Shown here piece by piece: positions 8,825-17,129 of a stretch of DNA of 48,841 nucleotides (positions within the stretch are counted from its first letter, which is position 1; the number at the start of each line of letters is the position of its first letter). Under the pieces are notes generated by a model. It had not been told where the DNA came from and searched no databases. It saw nothing but the letters and a program-made list of their open reading frames with translations. The translations under genes were made by a program, and so were the position numbers. This DNA is from Paracoccaceae bacterium. Its GTDB lineage: Bacteria; Pseudomonadota; Alphaproteobacteria; Rhodobacterales; Rhodobacteraceae. Location: the NCBI GenBank assembly GCA_014879735.1, contig JACSRN010000095.1:1-48841 (forward strand), read 5' to 3'.

Positions 8825-9184
8825 ATGGCTTTGAACAAGAGAGAGCTGTTCCTGAAGCGCCGCCTGCGCGTTCGGAACAAGATCAAGGCGACCTCGGCCG
8901 GCCGGCTGCGGCTGTCGGTCTATCGGTCGTCGAAGAACATCAGCTGCCAGCTGATCGACGACACGAAGGGCGCGACCGTCGCCGCGGCGTCGTCGCTGGA
9001 AAAAGAACTGGGTGTGGTCGGCAAGAACAACGTCGAGGCGGCCGCCAAGGTCGGCGCGGCGATTGCCGAGCGCGCCAGGAAGGCCGGCTTCGAAGAGTGC
9101 TACTTCGACCGCGGTGGTTTCCTCTTTCACGGGAAGATCAAGGCTTTGGCCGATGCTGCCCGTGAAGGCGGCCTGAAGTTCTAA
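8825..9184 (+). CDS. rplR: 50S ribosomal protein L18
   Basis: L18 binds 5S rRNA together with L5. The 119-residue product opens with a basic segment ([20 protein letters not shown]) and contains [18 protein letters not shown] and the C-terminal [20 protein letters not shown], all typical. It lies 11 bases after rplF and 10 before rpsE. Confidence 0.97.
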   Translation: MALNKRELFLKRRLRVRNKIKATSAGRLRLSVYRSSKNISCQLIDDTKGATVAAASSLEKELGVVGKNNVEAAAKVGAAIAERARKAGFEECYFDRGGFLFHGKIKALADAAREGGLKF

Positions 9185-9194
9185 GGAGACGAGA

Positions 9195-9758
9195 ATGGCA
9201 GAACGTGAAAATCGCCGGGAACGTCGGGGCGATGACCGCCGCGAGGAAACCCCGGAATTCGCCGATCGTCTCGTGGCGATCAACCGGGTGTCCAAGACCG
9301 TGAAGGGCGGCAAACGCTTCGGCTTTGCGGCGCTCGTGGTGGTCGGAGACCAGCGCGGCCGTGTGGGCTTTGGCAAGGGCAAGGCGAAGGAAGTACCGGA
9401 AGCGGTGCGCAAGGCGACTGAACAGGCCAAGCGCAGCATGATCCGGGTCCAGCTGAAGGATGCGCGCACGCTGCATCACGACATGGAAGGCCGCCATGGT
9501 GCGGGCAAGGTCGTGATGCGGACCGCCGTTCCCGGCACCGGGATCATTGCCGGCGGACCGATGCGCGCCGTGTTCGAGATGCTGGGCATCCAGGACGTCG
9601 TGGCAAAGTCGATCGGCTCGCAGAACCCCTACAACATGATCCGCGCCACCTTCGAAGGTCTGAAGAAGGAAGCCTCGCCCCGTTCCGTCGCGTCGCGTCG
9701 CGGCAAGAAAGTGGCCGAGATCCTGAAGAAGCCGGAAGGCGAGACGGTGGAGGCCTGA
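9195..9758 (+). CDS. rpsE: 30S ribosomal protein S5
   Basis: S5 contributes to decoding fidelity and the mRNA entry channel; changes cause ram or spectinomycin-resistance phenotypes in other bacteria. The 187-residue product has the double-stranded RNA-binding motif [20 protein letters not shown] and the C-terminal [20 protein letters not shown]. The first 17 residues are an Arg/Glu-rich leader usual in alphaproteobacteria. A TAAGGAGACG ribosome binding site precedes the ATG. Confidence 0.97.
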   Translation: MAERENRRERRGDDRREETPEFADRLVAINRVSKTVKGGKRFGFAALVVVGDQRGRVGFGKGKAKEVPEAVRKATEQAKRSMIRVQLKDARTLHHDMEGRHGAGKVVMRTAVPGTGIIAGGPMRAVFEMLGIQDVVAKSIGSQNPYNMIRATFEGLKKEASPRSVASRRGKKVAEILKKPEGETVEA

Positions 9759-9759
9759 G

Positions 9760-9954
9760 ATGACCGCGAAAAAGACCATCGTCGTCCAGCAGATCCGCTC
9801 GGCCGCCCGCCGGCCGGAGGTCCAGACCGCCACGCTGAAAGGCCTGGGCCTGAACAAGATGCACCGCACCCGCGAGCTTGAGGATACGCCCTCGGTCCGC
9901 GGCATGGTGAATTCGATCTCGCATCTGGTGAAGATCGTCGAAGAGCGCGGCTGA
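9760..9954 (+). CDS. rpmD: 50S ribosomal protein L30
   Basis: L30 is a small, non-essential large-subunit protein absent from some bacteria. The 64-residue product contains [13 protein letters not shown] and [20 protein letters not shown], the family core. The start follows the rpsE stop by one base, so its ribosome binding site (GGAAGGCGAGACGG) is in rpsE. A clear terminator follows, making this the last gene of its transcript; in most bacteria rplO would follow directly. Confidence 0.97.
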   Translation: MTAKKTIVVQQIRSAARRPEVQTATLKGLGLNKMHRTRELEDTPSVRGMVNSISHLVKIVEERG

Positions 9955-9995
9955 TCCTATCGTCAAGCCGCCGGCACTTTGGTGTTGAAAGTTAA

Positions 9996-10032
9996 CGCGC
10001 CCCGCATGACATGGTGGGGCGCGTTTCCTTTT
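9996..10032 (+). terminator. Intrinsic terminator after rpmD
   Basis: CGCGCCCC (9996-10003) and GGGGCGCG (10016-10023) form a perfect eight-bp stem with a 12-base loop, followed by TTTCCTTTT. It should stop the rpmC-rpmD transcript before the two inserted genes. Confidence 0.75.
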
Positions 10033-10057
10033 GGGCAGCTTGATCGGGCCAGGGCCA

Positions 10058-10735
10058 ATGCGCGATTCCAATGAGCTGAGCGAAGTACGCCGCTATATCC
10101 AACGTGCTGCGAACGCCCATCAGGACCTGGTCAATGCCGATAGCGCGGCGGACCTGCGAAATTCCTGGGAGGACTTTCTTGAACATTTCGGAAAAGCCCT
10201 GGGCAAGCTCATAGCGCTGGCCAAGAAGAATCCTGCGACCGGCCCGCTCGGCCATCGGTTGAGAAACATGTCGATGGGGGCGGATGAGGGCCTGGTATAT
10301 TTGCGCGAGGCGCGCAACGAGGTTGTTCATGGTCTGGAACCCGTTGCCCGTTTTGAGAATTCTTACGTAAGCGTCGGCACCGCGGGCGTAAGGATCGACA
10401 ACGGCAGCAATATCACGATATTGAATTGCTCCTTTAACGGCGAGCGGATTGACCACCTCAACCTCTCCGTTGCGGGCGGAAAGCTGACAGAGGTGCAGGG
10501 GAGCCCGGACGACCTTCGCAAGGTGCGGGAGAATCCCGCCGGCCTGAAATTGCGGGCGGTGCGAAATCCGGAAAAATCAAAGGCGATCTACCCCGTTCCC
10601 CGAACATTGGATGGTGCATCCCTGGTATTCGGCGATCCACGCGCGCTGGCGCAAACGGCGCTCGCGTTCATTCAGCGAAGCTACGCGCAGCTGCAATCGG
10701 ATCCTGTTCCACCCGGGCGCAAGACCGACGGCTGA
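10058..10735 (+). CDS. Hypothetical protein with a HEPN-type RN(x3)H motif
   Basis: I do not recognise a named family. With the ATG at 10058 the product has 225 residues; a TTG at 10031 would add nine. The first half is mostly helical and contains YLREARNEVVHG at about residues 81-92, in which R86-N87...H91 matches the RxxxxH active-site motif of HEPN ribonucleases and related helical domains. A beta-rich middle follows (ARFENSYVSVGTAGVRIDNG), then a helical end. No signal peptide or membrane segment is visible. Its DNA is visibly richer in A/T and in codons such as ATA, AGG and TTG than the flanking ribosomal genes, which suggests recent transfer. It interrupts the spc gene order between rpmD and rplO. 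HEPN assignment is an inference from one motif and helix context. Confidence 0.55.
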   Translation: MRDSNELSEVRRYIQRAANAHQDLVNADSAADLRNSWEDFLEHFGKALGKLIALAKKNPATGPLGHRLRNMSMGADEGLVYLREARNEVVHGLEPVARFENSYVSVGTAGVRIDNGSNITILNCSFNGERIDHLNLSVAGGKLTEVQGSPDDLRKVRENPAGLKLRAVRNPEKSKAIYPVPRTLDGASLVFGDPRALAQTALAFIQRSYAQLQSDPVPPGRKTDG

Positions 10736-10746
10736 GGCCCGGGCGG

Positions 10747-10768
10747 CGGAACGTTTCGCGTTCCGTTT
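10747..10768 (+). terminator. Weak terminator-like hairpin after the HEPN-motif gene
   Basis: CGGAACG (10747-10753) and CGTTCCG (10759-10765) form a perfect seven-bp stem with the loop TTTCG, then TTT. It lies 12 bases after the stop of the preceding gene. The U-run is short, so efficiency is uncertain. Confidence 0.4.
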
Positions 10769-10842
10769 CGGGTGATCGGTGCTAGTCTGCCCCAGACTCG
10801 GTGGCCCATCAGGGGCCGGCGGGGCGCAAGGGAGGAGCGAGA

Positions 10843-11280
10843 ATGGCAAATTACGCAGGGGGCTGCGCGCACGTCCATGTGACGTCGACGGCCGAGCCGA
10901 TCGACAATCACGAATGTCATTGCAATGTGTGCAAGGCTGTGACCGGCCAGCAGGTTACGCATGTGGTCTTCTTCAACTACGGCGACCTGAAGGTCGACCA
11001 CCCCGAAAAGATGAACCGCCAGCCGTTCAACAAGGACAACCCGAACGGCCCGCTGGAGTTGTGCACCTGCAAGGAATGCGGCGCAGCCCTGATGCTGGAC
11101 GACAAGCTGCACCGCATCCGCGTGGCCGTGCCGAACGTCATGGGCTATGACGACGCGACATTCCCCAAGGCCACCTACCATGCCTTCTGGGACGAGACGA
11201 AGGGTTATCCCGCCCCCGTGGATGGCCGCCCGGTCTATGCCGCGCTGCGGCCGGAATTTGTCTGGCCGGCCAGCGCCTGA
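10843..11280 (+). CDS. GFA/CENP-V family zinc-binding protein
   Basis: The 145-residue product looks like a glutathione-dependent formaldehyde-activating (GFA, PF04828) or Mss4-like fold protein. Cysteines lie at residue 8, in ECHCNVCK (25, 27, 30) and in LCTCKECG (74, 76, 79), the usual two zinc clusters, though the N-terminal CxC is reduced to C-x-H. The start at 10843 follows a strong GGGAGGAGCGAG site; an in-frame GTG at 10801 lies before this site and is unlikely. The biochemical role of most GFA-like proteins is unproven, and formaldehyde-glutathione condensation should not be assumed. It is the second of two non-ribosomal genes inserted before rplO. Confidence 0.8.
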   Translation: MANYAGGCAHVHVTSTAEPIDNHECHCNVCKAVTGQQVTHVVFFNYGDLKVDHPEKMNRQPFNKDNPNGPLELCTCKECGAALMLDDKLHRIRVAVPNVMGYDDATFPKATYHAFWDETKGYPAPVDGRPVYAALRPEFVWPASA

Positions 11281-11723
11281 ACGGCGTCCGGTTGCACAAT
11301 CGTGTCTTCGGCCTTGTCTCTGCCGGGGCAGGGCCGGATATGTTCGGGCAGAGCCGCGCAGCCTGCGGCGCTGGCGTCGGGCGATGCACATGCCGATCCG
11401 CCCATTGATCAGGTGATGTGCTCTCGCCCCTCGTTGCGGGCGCTTGCGGCGTCCTGCCCCGCCGTGTTCGGGAACTGATGCATTGCAGAGGTGAAGAAGG
11501 CGTTGGCTCAGGCACCGATCCGGGTCCGCCAAGCGGGGCACCGACAAGTCCGGCGCAGGTGAATGTCGTATAGCCGGCCGCGGCGCGTGCAGACCGCTTG
11601 ATTCCGCGAATGCGCACCTTTATACGCGCCCGGTGGCTTGCAGAGGCCGCGACTCACAATCAAGAAAAGCCGTGTTTGCCCCTTTGTCGCTTGCGGGGGC
11701 ATTTCCGGCAAAGGAGAAGCGAC
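11281..11723 (+). other. 443-base non-coding stretch between the GFA gene and rplO
   Basis: I find no credible gene here: the open frames on both strands lack family-like sequence and ribosome binding sites. It holds a candidate promoter at 11598-11626 and, just before rplO, the ribosome binding site AAAGGAGAAGCGAC. A small CTGCC/GGCAG hairpin lies near 11320. The rest looks like leader or degraded sequence. Confidence 0.5.
11598..11626 (+). promoter_or_regulatory. Candidate sigma-70 promoter for rplO-secY-adk
   Basis: TTGATT at 11598-11603 and TATACG at 11621-11626 are separated by 17 bases. The rpmC-rpmD transcript ends at a terminator and two unrelated genes intervene, so rplO needs its own promoter. 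This is the best match by eye in the 443-base gap; the leader would be about 90 bases. Confidence 0.42.
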
Positions 11724-12191
11724 ATGAAACTGAACGAACTGCGTGACAACGACGGTGCGGCACGCAAGCAGAAGCGCGTGGCACGCGGCCCGGGCTCGGG
11801 CAAGGGCAAGACCGCCGGCCGTGGTATCAAGGGCCAGAAATCGCGCTCTGGCGTGGCCCTGGGCGGCTACGAAGGCGGCCAGATGCCGCTTTACCGGCGT
11901 CTGCCGAAGCGTGGCTTCTCGAAGCCGAACCGCAAGGAATTTTCCGTCATCAACCTGGGCCTGATCGAGAAGTTCATCGGTCTGGGCAAGCTGGACACCA
12001 AGGCCGAGATCACCGAGGACGCGCTGGTTGCGGCTGGCCTGACCTCCACGAAGCGCGATGGCATTCGCATTCTCGCCAAGGGCGAGATCAAGACCGCCGT
12101 CACGCTGAACGTGACCGGGGCCTCGGCTGCCGCGATCGAGGCGGTCAAGGCGGCGGGCGGCACCCTCACGGTGGCGGCCGCGGCTGAATAA
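11724..12191 (+). CDS. rplO: 50S ribosomal protein L15
   Basis: L15 is a late-assembling large-subunit protein. The start at 11724 gives [20 protein letters not shown] and 155 residues; an in-frame TTG upstream at 11598 lies in the putative promoter and is rejected. The Gly-rich basic segment [20 protein letters not shown] and the motif [15 protein letters not shown] are diagnostic. AAAGGAGAAGC is the ribosome binding site. Confidence 0.97.
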   Translation: MKLNELRDNDGAARKQKRVARGPGSGKGKTAGRGIKGQKSRSGVALGGYEGGQMPLYRRLPKRGFSKPNRKEFSVINLGLIEKFIGLGKLDTKAEITEDALVAAGLTSTKRDGIRILAKGEIKTAVTLNVTGASAAAIEAVKAAGGTLTVAAAAE

Positions 12192-12239
12192 GCGGTTGTG
12201 AGCGGGCGCAAGCTCGCTTACATCAGCACAAGTTTTCCT

Positions 12240-12273
12240 GCGCCGCCGGACCGGAGAACGGTTCCGGCGGCGC
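12240..12273 (+). promoter_or_regulatory. Strong mRNA hairpin between rplO and secY
   Basis: GCGCCGCCGGA (12240-12250) pairs perfectly with TCCGGCGGCGC (12263-12273), and three further inner pairs extend the stem around the loop GAGAA. No U-run follows, so it is not a normal intrinsic terminator. It lies 21 bases before the secY start and could stabilise or process the transcript. Confidence 0.45.
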
Positions 12274-12294
12274 TGTCCATGAAAGAGACCGGAC

Positions 12295-13653
12295 ATGGCA
12301 TCAGCCGCAGAGCAAATGGCCGCGAACCTGTCGTGGGGCGCCCTCGCCAAGGCCTCCGACCTTCGCAGCCGCATCTTCTTCACCATCGGGCTTCTGATCG
12401 TCTATCGCCTTGGCACCTACATCCCCGTGCCCGGCATCGACGGCGATGCGCTGCGTGAATTCATGCGGCAGGCGGGGCAGGGCCTTGGCGGCATGCTGAA
12501 CATGTTCACCGGCGGTGCGATCTCTCGCATGGGGATCTTTGCACTGGGGATCATGCCCTATATCTCGGCCTCGATCATCGTGCAGCTGGTGGCCACGATG
12601 TACCAGCCCTGGCAGCACCTGAAGAAGGAAGGCGAACTGGGGCGCAAGAAGCTGAACCAGTACACCCGCTACGGCACCGTGGCATTGGCGGTCTTCCAGG
12701 CCTACGGCATTGCCATGTCGCTGCAGGCGGGCGAGATGGCGCATAATCCCGGGCTGTTCTTCATCGCCTCCTGCGTGATCACGCTGGTTGGCGGCACCAT
12801 GTTCCTGATGTGGCTGGGCGAGCAGATCACCGCCCGCGGCATCGGCAACGGCATTTCGCTGATCATCTTCGTCGGCATCGTCGCCGAGATCCCGATGGCT
12901 CTGGCCCAGTTCCTGGCCCAGGGTCGTTCGGGCGCGCTGTCGACGCCGGTGATCCTTGGCGTGATCGTCATGGTGATCGCTGTGATCACCTTTGTCGTGT
13001 TCATGGAACGCGCCCTGCGCAAGATCCATATCCAGTATCCCCGCCGGCAGGTGGGGATGAAGGTCTATGACGGCGGATCGTCGCATCTGCCGATCAAGGT
13101 GAACCCCGCGGGCGTGATCCCGGCGATCTTTGCCTCGTCGATCCTTCTGCTGCCGACGACGCTGGCCACGTTCTCGGGCCAGTCCACGAACCCCGTGCTG
13201 TCGATCATCACCGCCTATCTGGGCTATGGCCAGCCGCTGCACCTTGCGGCGCTGGCGGCGTTGATCGTGTTCTTCAGCTATTTCTATACCCATAACGTCG
13301 CCTTCAAGGTCGATGACGTGGCCGACAACCTGAAGAATCAGAATGGTTTCATTCCCGGGATTCGGCCGGGCAAGAAGACCGAGGAATACCTGGAATATGT
13401 GGTGAACCGCGTCCTTGTCCTGGGTTCCGCCTATCTGGCTGCGGTCTGCCTGCTGCCGGAACTGCTGATCTCGAAGGTTGGCGTGCCGTTCTACTTTGGC
13501 GGCACCTCGGTTCTTATTGTCGTTTCGGTGACGATGGACACCATCAACCAGGTGCAGTCGCATCTGCTGGCCCATCAGTATGAAACCCTGATCGAGAAAT
13601 CGCAGCTGCGCAGCAAGCGCAAGACCGGGCCCCGTGCCCCGGCCCGGCGCTAA
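12295..13653 (+). CDS. secY: Protein translocase subunit SecY
   Basis: SecY is the channel of the Sec translocon in the inner membrane. The 452-residue product starts MASAAEQMAANLSWGALAKA and shows ten hydrophobic segments. The second-transmembrane motif region TGGAISRMGIFALGIMPYIS and the cytoplasmic loop YPRRQVGMKVYDGGSSHLPI are conserved. The ATG at 12295 follows GAAAGAGACCGG. It lies upstream of adk by nine bases, the usual secY-adk pair of many bacteria. Confidence 0.98.
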   Translation: MASAAEQMAANLSWGALAKASDLRSRIFFTIGLLIVYRLGTYIPVPGIDGDALREFMRQAGQGLGGMLNMFTGGAISRMGIFALGIMPYISASIIVQLVATMYQPWQHLKKEGELGRKKLNQYTRYGTVALAVFQAYGIAMSLQAGEMAHNPGLFFIASCVITLVGGTMFLMWLGEQITARGIGNGISLIIFVGIVAEIPMALAQFLAQGRSGALSTPVILGVIVMVIAVITFVVFMERALRKIHIQYPRRQVGMKVYDGGSSHLPIKVNPAGVIPAIFASSILLLPTTLATFSGQSTNPVLSIITAYLGYGQPLHLAALAALIVFFSYFYTHNVAFKVDDVADNLKNQNGFIPGIRPGKKTEEYLEYVVNRVLVLGSAYLAAVCLLPELLISKVGVPFYFGGTSVLIVVSVTMDTINQVQSHLLAHQYETLIEKSQLRSKRKTGPRAPARR

Positions 13654-13662
13654 GGAGACCGA

Positions 13663-14328
13663 ATGCCGAAGAATATCATCCTTCTCGGGCCGCCCGGTGC
13701 GGGCAAGGGCACCCAGGCGAAGCGGCTCGAGGCGGAGCGCAACATGGTGCAACTGTCCACCGGCGACATGCTGCGCGAGGCGAAAAGCTCGGGTACGGAG
13801 ATGGGTCGCCGCGTGGCCGAGATCATGGACAAGGGCCAGCTCGTCACCGACGAGATCGTCATCGGCCTGATCGAGGAAAAGCTGGAGCAGGGGGCGGCTG
13901 CCCGTGATTTCGGCGGCTTCATCTTCGACGGTTTCCCCCGCACGCTGAAGCAGGCGGATGCGCTGGAGGACCTCATGGCGCGCAAGGGGCAGACGCTTGA
14001 CGCCGTGATCGAGATGCAGGTCGACGATGCGGCACTGGTGCGGCGGATCACTGGCCGCTTCACCTGCGGCAACTGCGGCGCCGTCTACCATGACGAGACG
14101 AAACCGACCCGGGTGGCGGGCACCTGCGATGTCTGTGGCAGCACCGATCTGCGCCGCCGTGCCGACGACAACGAGGAAGCGCTGAAGACGCGGCTGATGG
14201 AATACTACAAGAAGACCTCGCCGCTGATTGGATATTACTACGCCAAGGGCAAGCTTGCCGCTGTCGATGGCCTGGGCGAGATGGACGCTGTTGCCGCCGC
14301 CATCGCGAAAGTTCTTGACAAGGGTTGA
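13663..14328 (+). CDS. adk: Adenylate kinase, long form with zinc-type LID
   Basis: Adk interconverts ATP + AMP and two ADP in the cytosol. The P-loop GPPGAGKGT lies at residues 9-17, the AMP-binding region around LSTGDMLR, and FDGFPRT at about 88-94. The product has 221 residues and a LID domain with C135, C138, C155 and C158, the four-cysteine zinc form. TAAGGAGACC is the ribosome binding site. It sits in the secY transcript; a separate promoter candidate follows for rpsM. Confidence 0.98.
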   Translation: MPKNIILLGPPGAGKGTQAKRLEAERNMVQLSTGDMLREAKSSGTEMGRRVAEIMDKGQLVTDEIVIGLIEEKLEQGAAARDFGGFIFDGFPRTLKQADALEDLMARKGQTLDAVIEMQVDDAALVRRITGRFTCGNCGAVYHDETKPTRVAGTCDVCGSTDLRRRADDNEEALKTRLMEYYKKTSPLIGYYYAKGKLAAVDGLGEMDAVAAAIAKVLDKG

Positions 14329-14345
14329 AATTCCTGCCCGAGCCC

Positions 14346-14374
14346 TTGACGGCCGCGTCAAATCCCCATATGGC
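14346..14374 (+). promoter_or_regulatory. Candidate sigma-70 promoter for rpsM-rpsK-rpoA-rplQ
   Basis: TTGACG at 14346-14351 and TATGGC at 14369-14374 are 17 bases apart, one of the best promoter matches in the window. It lies 18 bases after the adk stop and about 135 bases before rpsM, fitting a separate promoter for the alpha operon. Confidence 0.55.
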
Positions 14375-14507
14375 ACGGCGTCCCGACACGGAATCGCCGT
14401 AGCCGGGTTTCCCCCGTTCGGGAAGATCGTTGTCCGTGGCGCCGGCCGCGGGCGGTTGTGAGAAAAGGTTCCGGCGCTACGGAACCGCAACGAAAGGAAG
14501 ACTGCGC

Positions 14508-14876
14508 GTGGCACGTATTGCTGGCGTCAACATCCCCACCCAGAAGCGGGTTCCGATCTCGCTTCAGTACATCCACGGCATTGGCCCGCATGTAGCGGAA
14601 CAGATCTGCGATGCGCTGAAGATCGACCCGGCGCGCCGGGTGAATCAACTGACCGACGCCGAAATCCTCGCGATCCGCGAATATATCGACGCCAACTTCA
14701 CCGTTGAGGGCGACCTGCGCCGTGAAGTCTCGATGAACATCAAGCGGCTGATGGACCTGGGCTGCTACCGTGGCCTGCGCCACCGCAAGGGCCTGCCGGT
14801 CCGCGGCCAGCGCACCCACACCAATGCCCGCACCCGCAAGGGTCCTGCGAAACCCATCGCTGGCAAGAAGAAATAA
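14508..14876 (+). CDS. rpsM: 30S ribosomal protein S13
   Basis: S13 is a head protein that contacts P-site tRNA and bridge B1. The start is a GTG at 14508, giving [20 protein letters not shown] and 122 residues, the family form; an upstream start at 14430 adds unrelated residues. GAAAGGAAG lies just before it. The C-terminus [20 protein letters not shown] is diagnostic. It is first in the alpha operon and 15 bases from rpsK. Confidence 0.97.
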   Translation: MARIAGVNIPTQKRVPISLQYIHGIGPHVAEQICDALKIDPARRVNQLTDAEILAIREYIDANFTVEGDLRREVSMNIKRLMDLGCYRGLRHRKGLPVRGQRTHTNARTRKGPAKPIAGKKK

Positions 14877-14891
14877 GAGGAGCGTCGAGAC

Positions 14892-15293
14892 ATGGCTCGT
14901 GACACCAAGGCCGCCGCCTCGCGCACCAAGCGCAAGGAGCGCAAGAACATCGCCACCGGCGTGGCGCATGTGAACAGTTCGTTCAACAATACCAAGATCC
15001 TGATCTCGGATGTGCAGGGCAATGCGATCTCGTGGTCGTCGGCCGGCACGATGGGCTTCAAGGGCAGCCGCAAGTCGACGCCCTATGCCGCCCAGATGGC
15101 CGCCGAGGACGCCGGCCGCAAGGCGCAGGAACATGGCGTGAAGACGCTGGAAGTCGAAGTCCAGGGTCCGGGTTCGGGCCGTGAATCGGCACTGCGCGCG
15201 CTGGCCGCGGTGGGTCTGCAGATCACGTCGATCCGCGACGTCACGCCGCTGGCCCATAACGGCTGCCGCCCGCCGAAACGCCGGCGCGTCTGA
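14892..15293 (+). CDS. rpsK: 30S ribosomal protein S11
   Basis: S11 forms the platform of the small subunit with S6/S18 and contacts the mRNA exit. The 133-residue product has [20 protein letters not shown] and the C-terminal signature [28 protein letters not shown] is the ribosome binding site. An attenuator-like hairpin lies between it and rpoA. Confidence 0.97.
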   Translation: MARDTKAAASRTKRKERKNIATGVAHVNSSFNNTKILISDVQGNAISWSSAGTMGFKGSRKSTPYAAQMAAEDAGRKAQEHGVKTLEVEVQGPGSGRESALRALAAVGLQITSIRDVTPLAHNGCRPPKRRRV

Positions 15294-15310
15294 GGCCATC
15301 CCGATACTGC

Positions 15311-15342
15311 CGGGCCGCGCCAGTGGTGCGTGGCCCGTTTTC
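15311..15342 (+). terminator. Terminator-like hairpin between rpsK and rpoA
   Basis: CGGGCC (15311-15316) pairs with GGCCCG (15332-15337), with three further pairs (CGC/GCG) inside after a mismatch, and TTTTC follows. It has the form of an intrinsic terminator within the alpha operon, so partial attenuation before rpoA is more likely than a full stop. Confidence 0.5.
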
Positions 15343-15414
15343 TGCGTTTGAAAGACCCTCGGGCGCCCCGCCTCTTCGGAACATGGAGGCCGCGGCAAGA
15401 ATGGAGGCAAATTC

Positions 15415-16431
15415 ATGATCCATAAGAACTGGCAGGAACTGATCAAGCCGTCGCAGCTGGTCGTGAAGCCGGGTGCCGATGCGGCCCGCATGGCGACTGT
15501 GATCGCCGAACCGCTGGAGCGTGGCTTCGGCCTGACGCTGGGCAACGCGCTGCGCCGTGTCTTGCTGTCCTCGCTGCAGGGTGCCGCAATCACCTCGGTC
15601 CAGATCGACAACGTGCTGCACGAATTCTCGTCGGTGGCGGGCGTTCGCGAGGATGTGACCGACATCGTGCTGAACCTCAAGGGGGTCAGCCTGAAGATGG
15701 AGGTCGAGGGGCCGAAGCGGTTGTCGATCTCGGCCAAGGGGCCGGGCGTCGTGACGGCCGCGGCGATTTCCGAGACGAATGGCATTGAGGTCCTGAACAA
15801 GGATCATGTGATCTGCCATCTTGACGACGGCGCCGATCTCTACATCGAACTGACGGTCAATACCGGCAAGGGTTATGTCGCGGCGGACAAGAACCGCCCC
15901 GAGGATGCGCCGATCGGTCTTATTCCGATCGATGCGATCTATTCGCCGGTCAAGAAGGTCAGCTACGAGGTTCAGCCCACCCGCGAGGGCCAGGTGCTGG
16001 ACTATGACAAGCTGACCATGAGGATCGAGACCGACGGCTCGCTGACCCCTGACGACGCGGTGGCCTATGCCGCGCGCATCCTGCAGGACCAGCTCGCGAT
16101 CTTCGTCAACTTCGAGGAACCCGAGGCGGCGAAGGCTGGCGAGGTCGACACCGGGCTGGAGTTCAACCCGCTTCTGCTGAAGAAGGTGGATGAACTCGAA
16201 CTGTCGGTCCGTTCGGCCAACTGCCTGAAGAACGACAATATCGTCTATATCGGCGATCTGATCCAGAAGACCGAGGCAGAGATGCTGCGGACCCCGAACT
16301 TCGGCCGCAAGTCGCTGAACGAGATCAAGGAAGTGCTTTCGGGCATGGGCCTGCATCTTGGCATGGAAGTCGAGGACTGGCCGCCGGAAAACATCGAGGA
16401 TCTGGCCAAGCGCTTCGAAGACCAGTTCTGA
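15415..16431 (+). CDS. rpoA: DNA-directed RNA polymerase alpha subunit
   Basis: The alpha subunit dimerises to start RNA polymerase assembly, and its C-terminal domain binds UP elements and activators. The 338-residue product begins [15 protein letters not shown]. It has the N-terminal domain motif [20 protein letters not shown] and the C-terminal domain with [20 protein letters not shown] and [11 protein letters not shown]-like [30 protein letters not shown] is the ribosome binding site. A hairpin without U-run follows before rplQ. Confidence 0.98.
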   Translation: MIHKNWQELIKPSQLVVKPGADAARMATVIAEPLERGFGLTLGNALRRVLLSSLQGAAITSVQIDNVLHEFSSVAGVREDVTDIVLNLKGVSLKMEVEGPKRLSISAKGPGVVTAAAISETNGIEVLNKDHVICHLDDGADLYIELTVNTGKGYVAADKNRPEDAPIGLIPIDAIYSPVKKVSYEVQPTREGQVLDYDKLTMRIETDGSLTPDDAVAYAARILQDQLAIFVNFEEPEAAKAGEVDTGLEFNPLLLKKVDELELSVRSANCLKNDNIVYIGDLIQKTEAEMLRTPNFGRKSLNEIKEVLSGMGLHLGMEVEDWPPENIEDLAKRFEDQF

Positions 16432-16437
16432 GTTTCG

Positions 16438-16459
16438 CGGGGGCGGGCTGCCGCCCCCG
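16438..16459 (+). promoter_or_regulatory. Perfect hairpin between rpoA and rplQ
   Basis: GGGGGCGG (16439-16446) and CCGCCCCC (16451-16458), with an outer C-G pair, form a nine-bp stem closed by the tetraloop GCTG, starting seven bases after the rpoA stop. There is no U-run, so it may act as a processing or stabilising element rather than a terminator. Confidence 0.45.
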
Positions 16460-16540
16460 GAAGACCCGGGCAATCCCGCCCCAACGACGCCGTGGCAACG
16501 CACTGCGGCAACACAAAGCAAAAGACGTCAGGAGATCATC

Positions 16541-16957
16541 ATGCGTCACGCCCGCGGCTATCGCCGCCTGAACCGTACACACGAGCACCGCAAGGCGCTG
16601 TGGGCCAACATGGCCGGCGCGCTTATCGAGCACGAGCAGATCAAGACCACGCTGCCCAAGGCCAAGGAACTCCGCCCCGTGGTGGAGAAGCTGATCACGC
16701 TGGCCAAGCGCGGCGATCTGCATGCCCGCCGCCAGGCGGCTGCCCAGCTGAAGGAAGACCGCCACGTCGCGCGGCTGTTCGAGATTCTCGGCCCGCGCTA
16801 CAAGGACCGTCAGGGCGGCTATATCCGCGTCCTGAAAGCCGGTTTCCGCTATGGCGACATGGCGCCGATGGCGATCATCGAATTCGTCGACCGCGATCCC
16901 GGCGCCAAGGGCGCTGCTGACCGCGCACGTGTCGAGGCCGAGGACGCGGCGGAGTGA
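16541..16957 (+). CDS. rplQ: 50S ribosomal protein L17
   Basis: L17 lies near the tunnel exit. The start at 16541 gives [20 protein letters not shown] and 138 residues; the longer open frame from 16358 only overlaps rpoA. CAGGAGATCATC is the ribosome binding site. The motif [18 protein letters not shown] and the C-terminal [20 protein letters not shown] are typical. It is the last gene of the alpha operon, ended by a strong terminator. Confidence 0.97.
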   Translation: MRHARGYRRLNRTHEHRKALWANMAGALIEHEQIKTTLPKAKELRPVVEKLITLAKRGDLHARRQAAAQLKEDRHVARLFEILGPRYKDRQGGYIRVLKAGFRYGDMAPMAIIEFVDRDPGAKGAADRARVEAEDAAE

Positions 16958-16979
16958 TTGCCTGCGACAATTGATCCGT

Positions 16980-17007
16980 AAAAGCCCGCCCGAAACGGCG
17001 GGCTTTT
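16980..17007 (+). terminator. Intrinsic terminator after rplQ
   Basis: AAAAGCCCGCC (16980-16990) and GGCGGGCTTTT (16997-17007) form an 11-bp stem with the loop CGAAAC. The flanking A and T runs make it usable in both directions. It closes the ribosomal superoperon and insulates luxR from it. Confidence 0.85.
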
Positions 17008-17129
17008 ACCATTGCGTAATGCCTGGGGTGCAAGGTGCCACAGACTTTCGATAAATCTGCTTGAACTCGAGCGCCGGGACCTCAAGATCAATCTGAAGTA
17101 GAATCGCAAGATTCTGGAACTGGAACGGT

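Noticed and set aside
17023-17043. CTG...CAG inverted ends upstream of luxR as a lux box
   Set aside because: The spacing between CTG and CAG is 15 bases, not 10, and the arms are not otherwise symmetrical.
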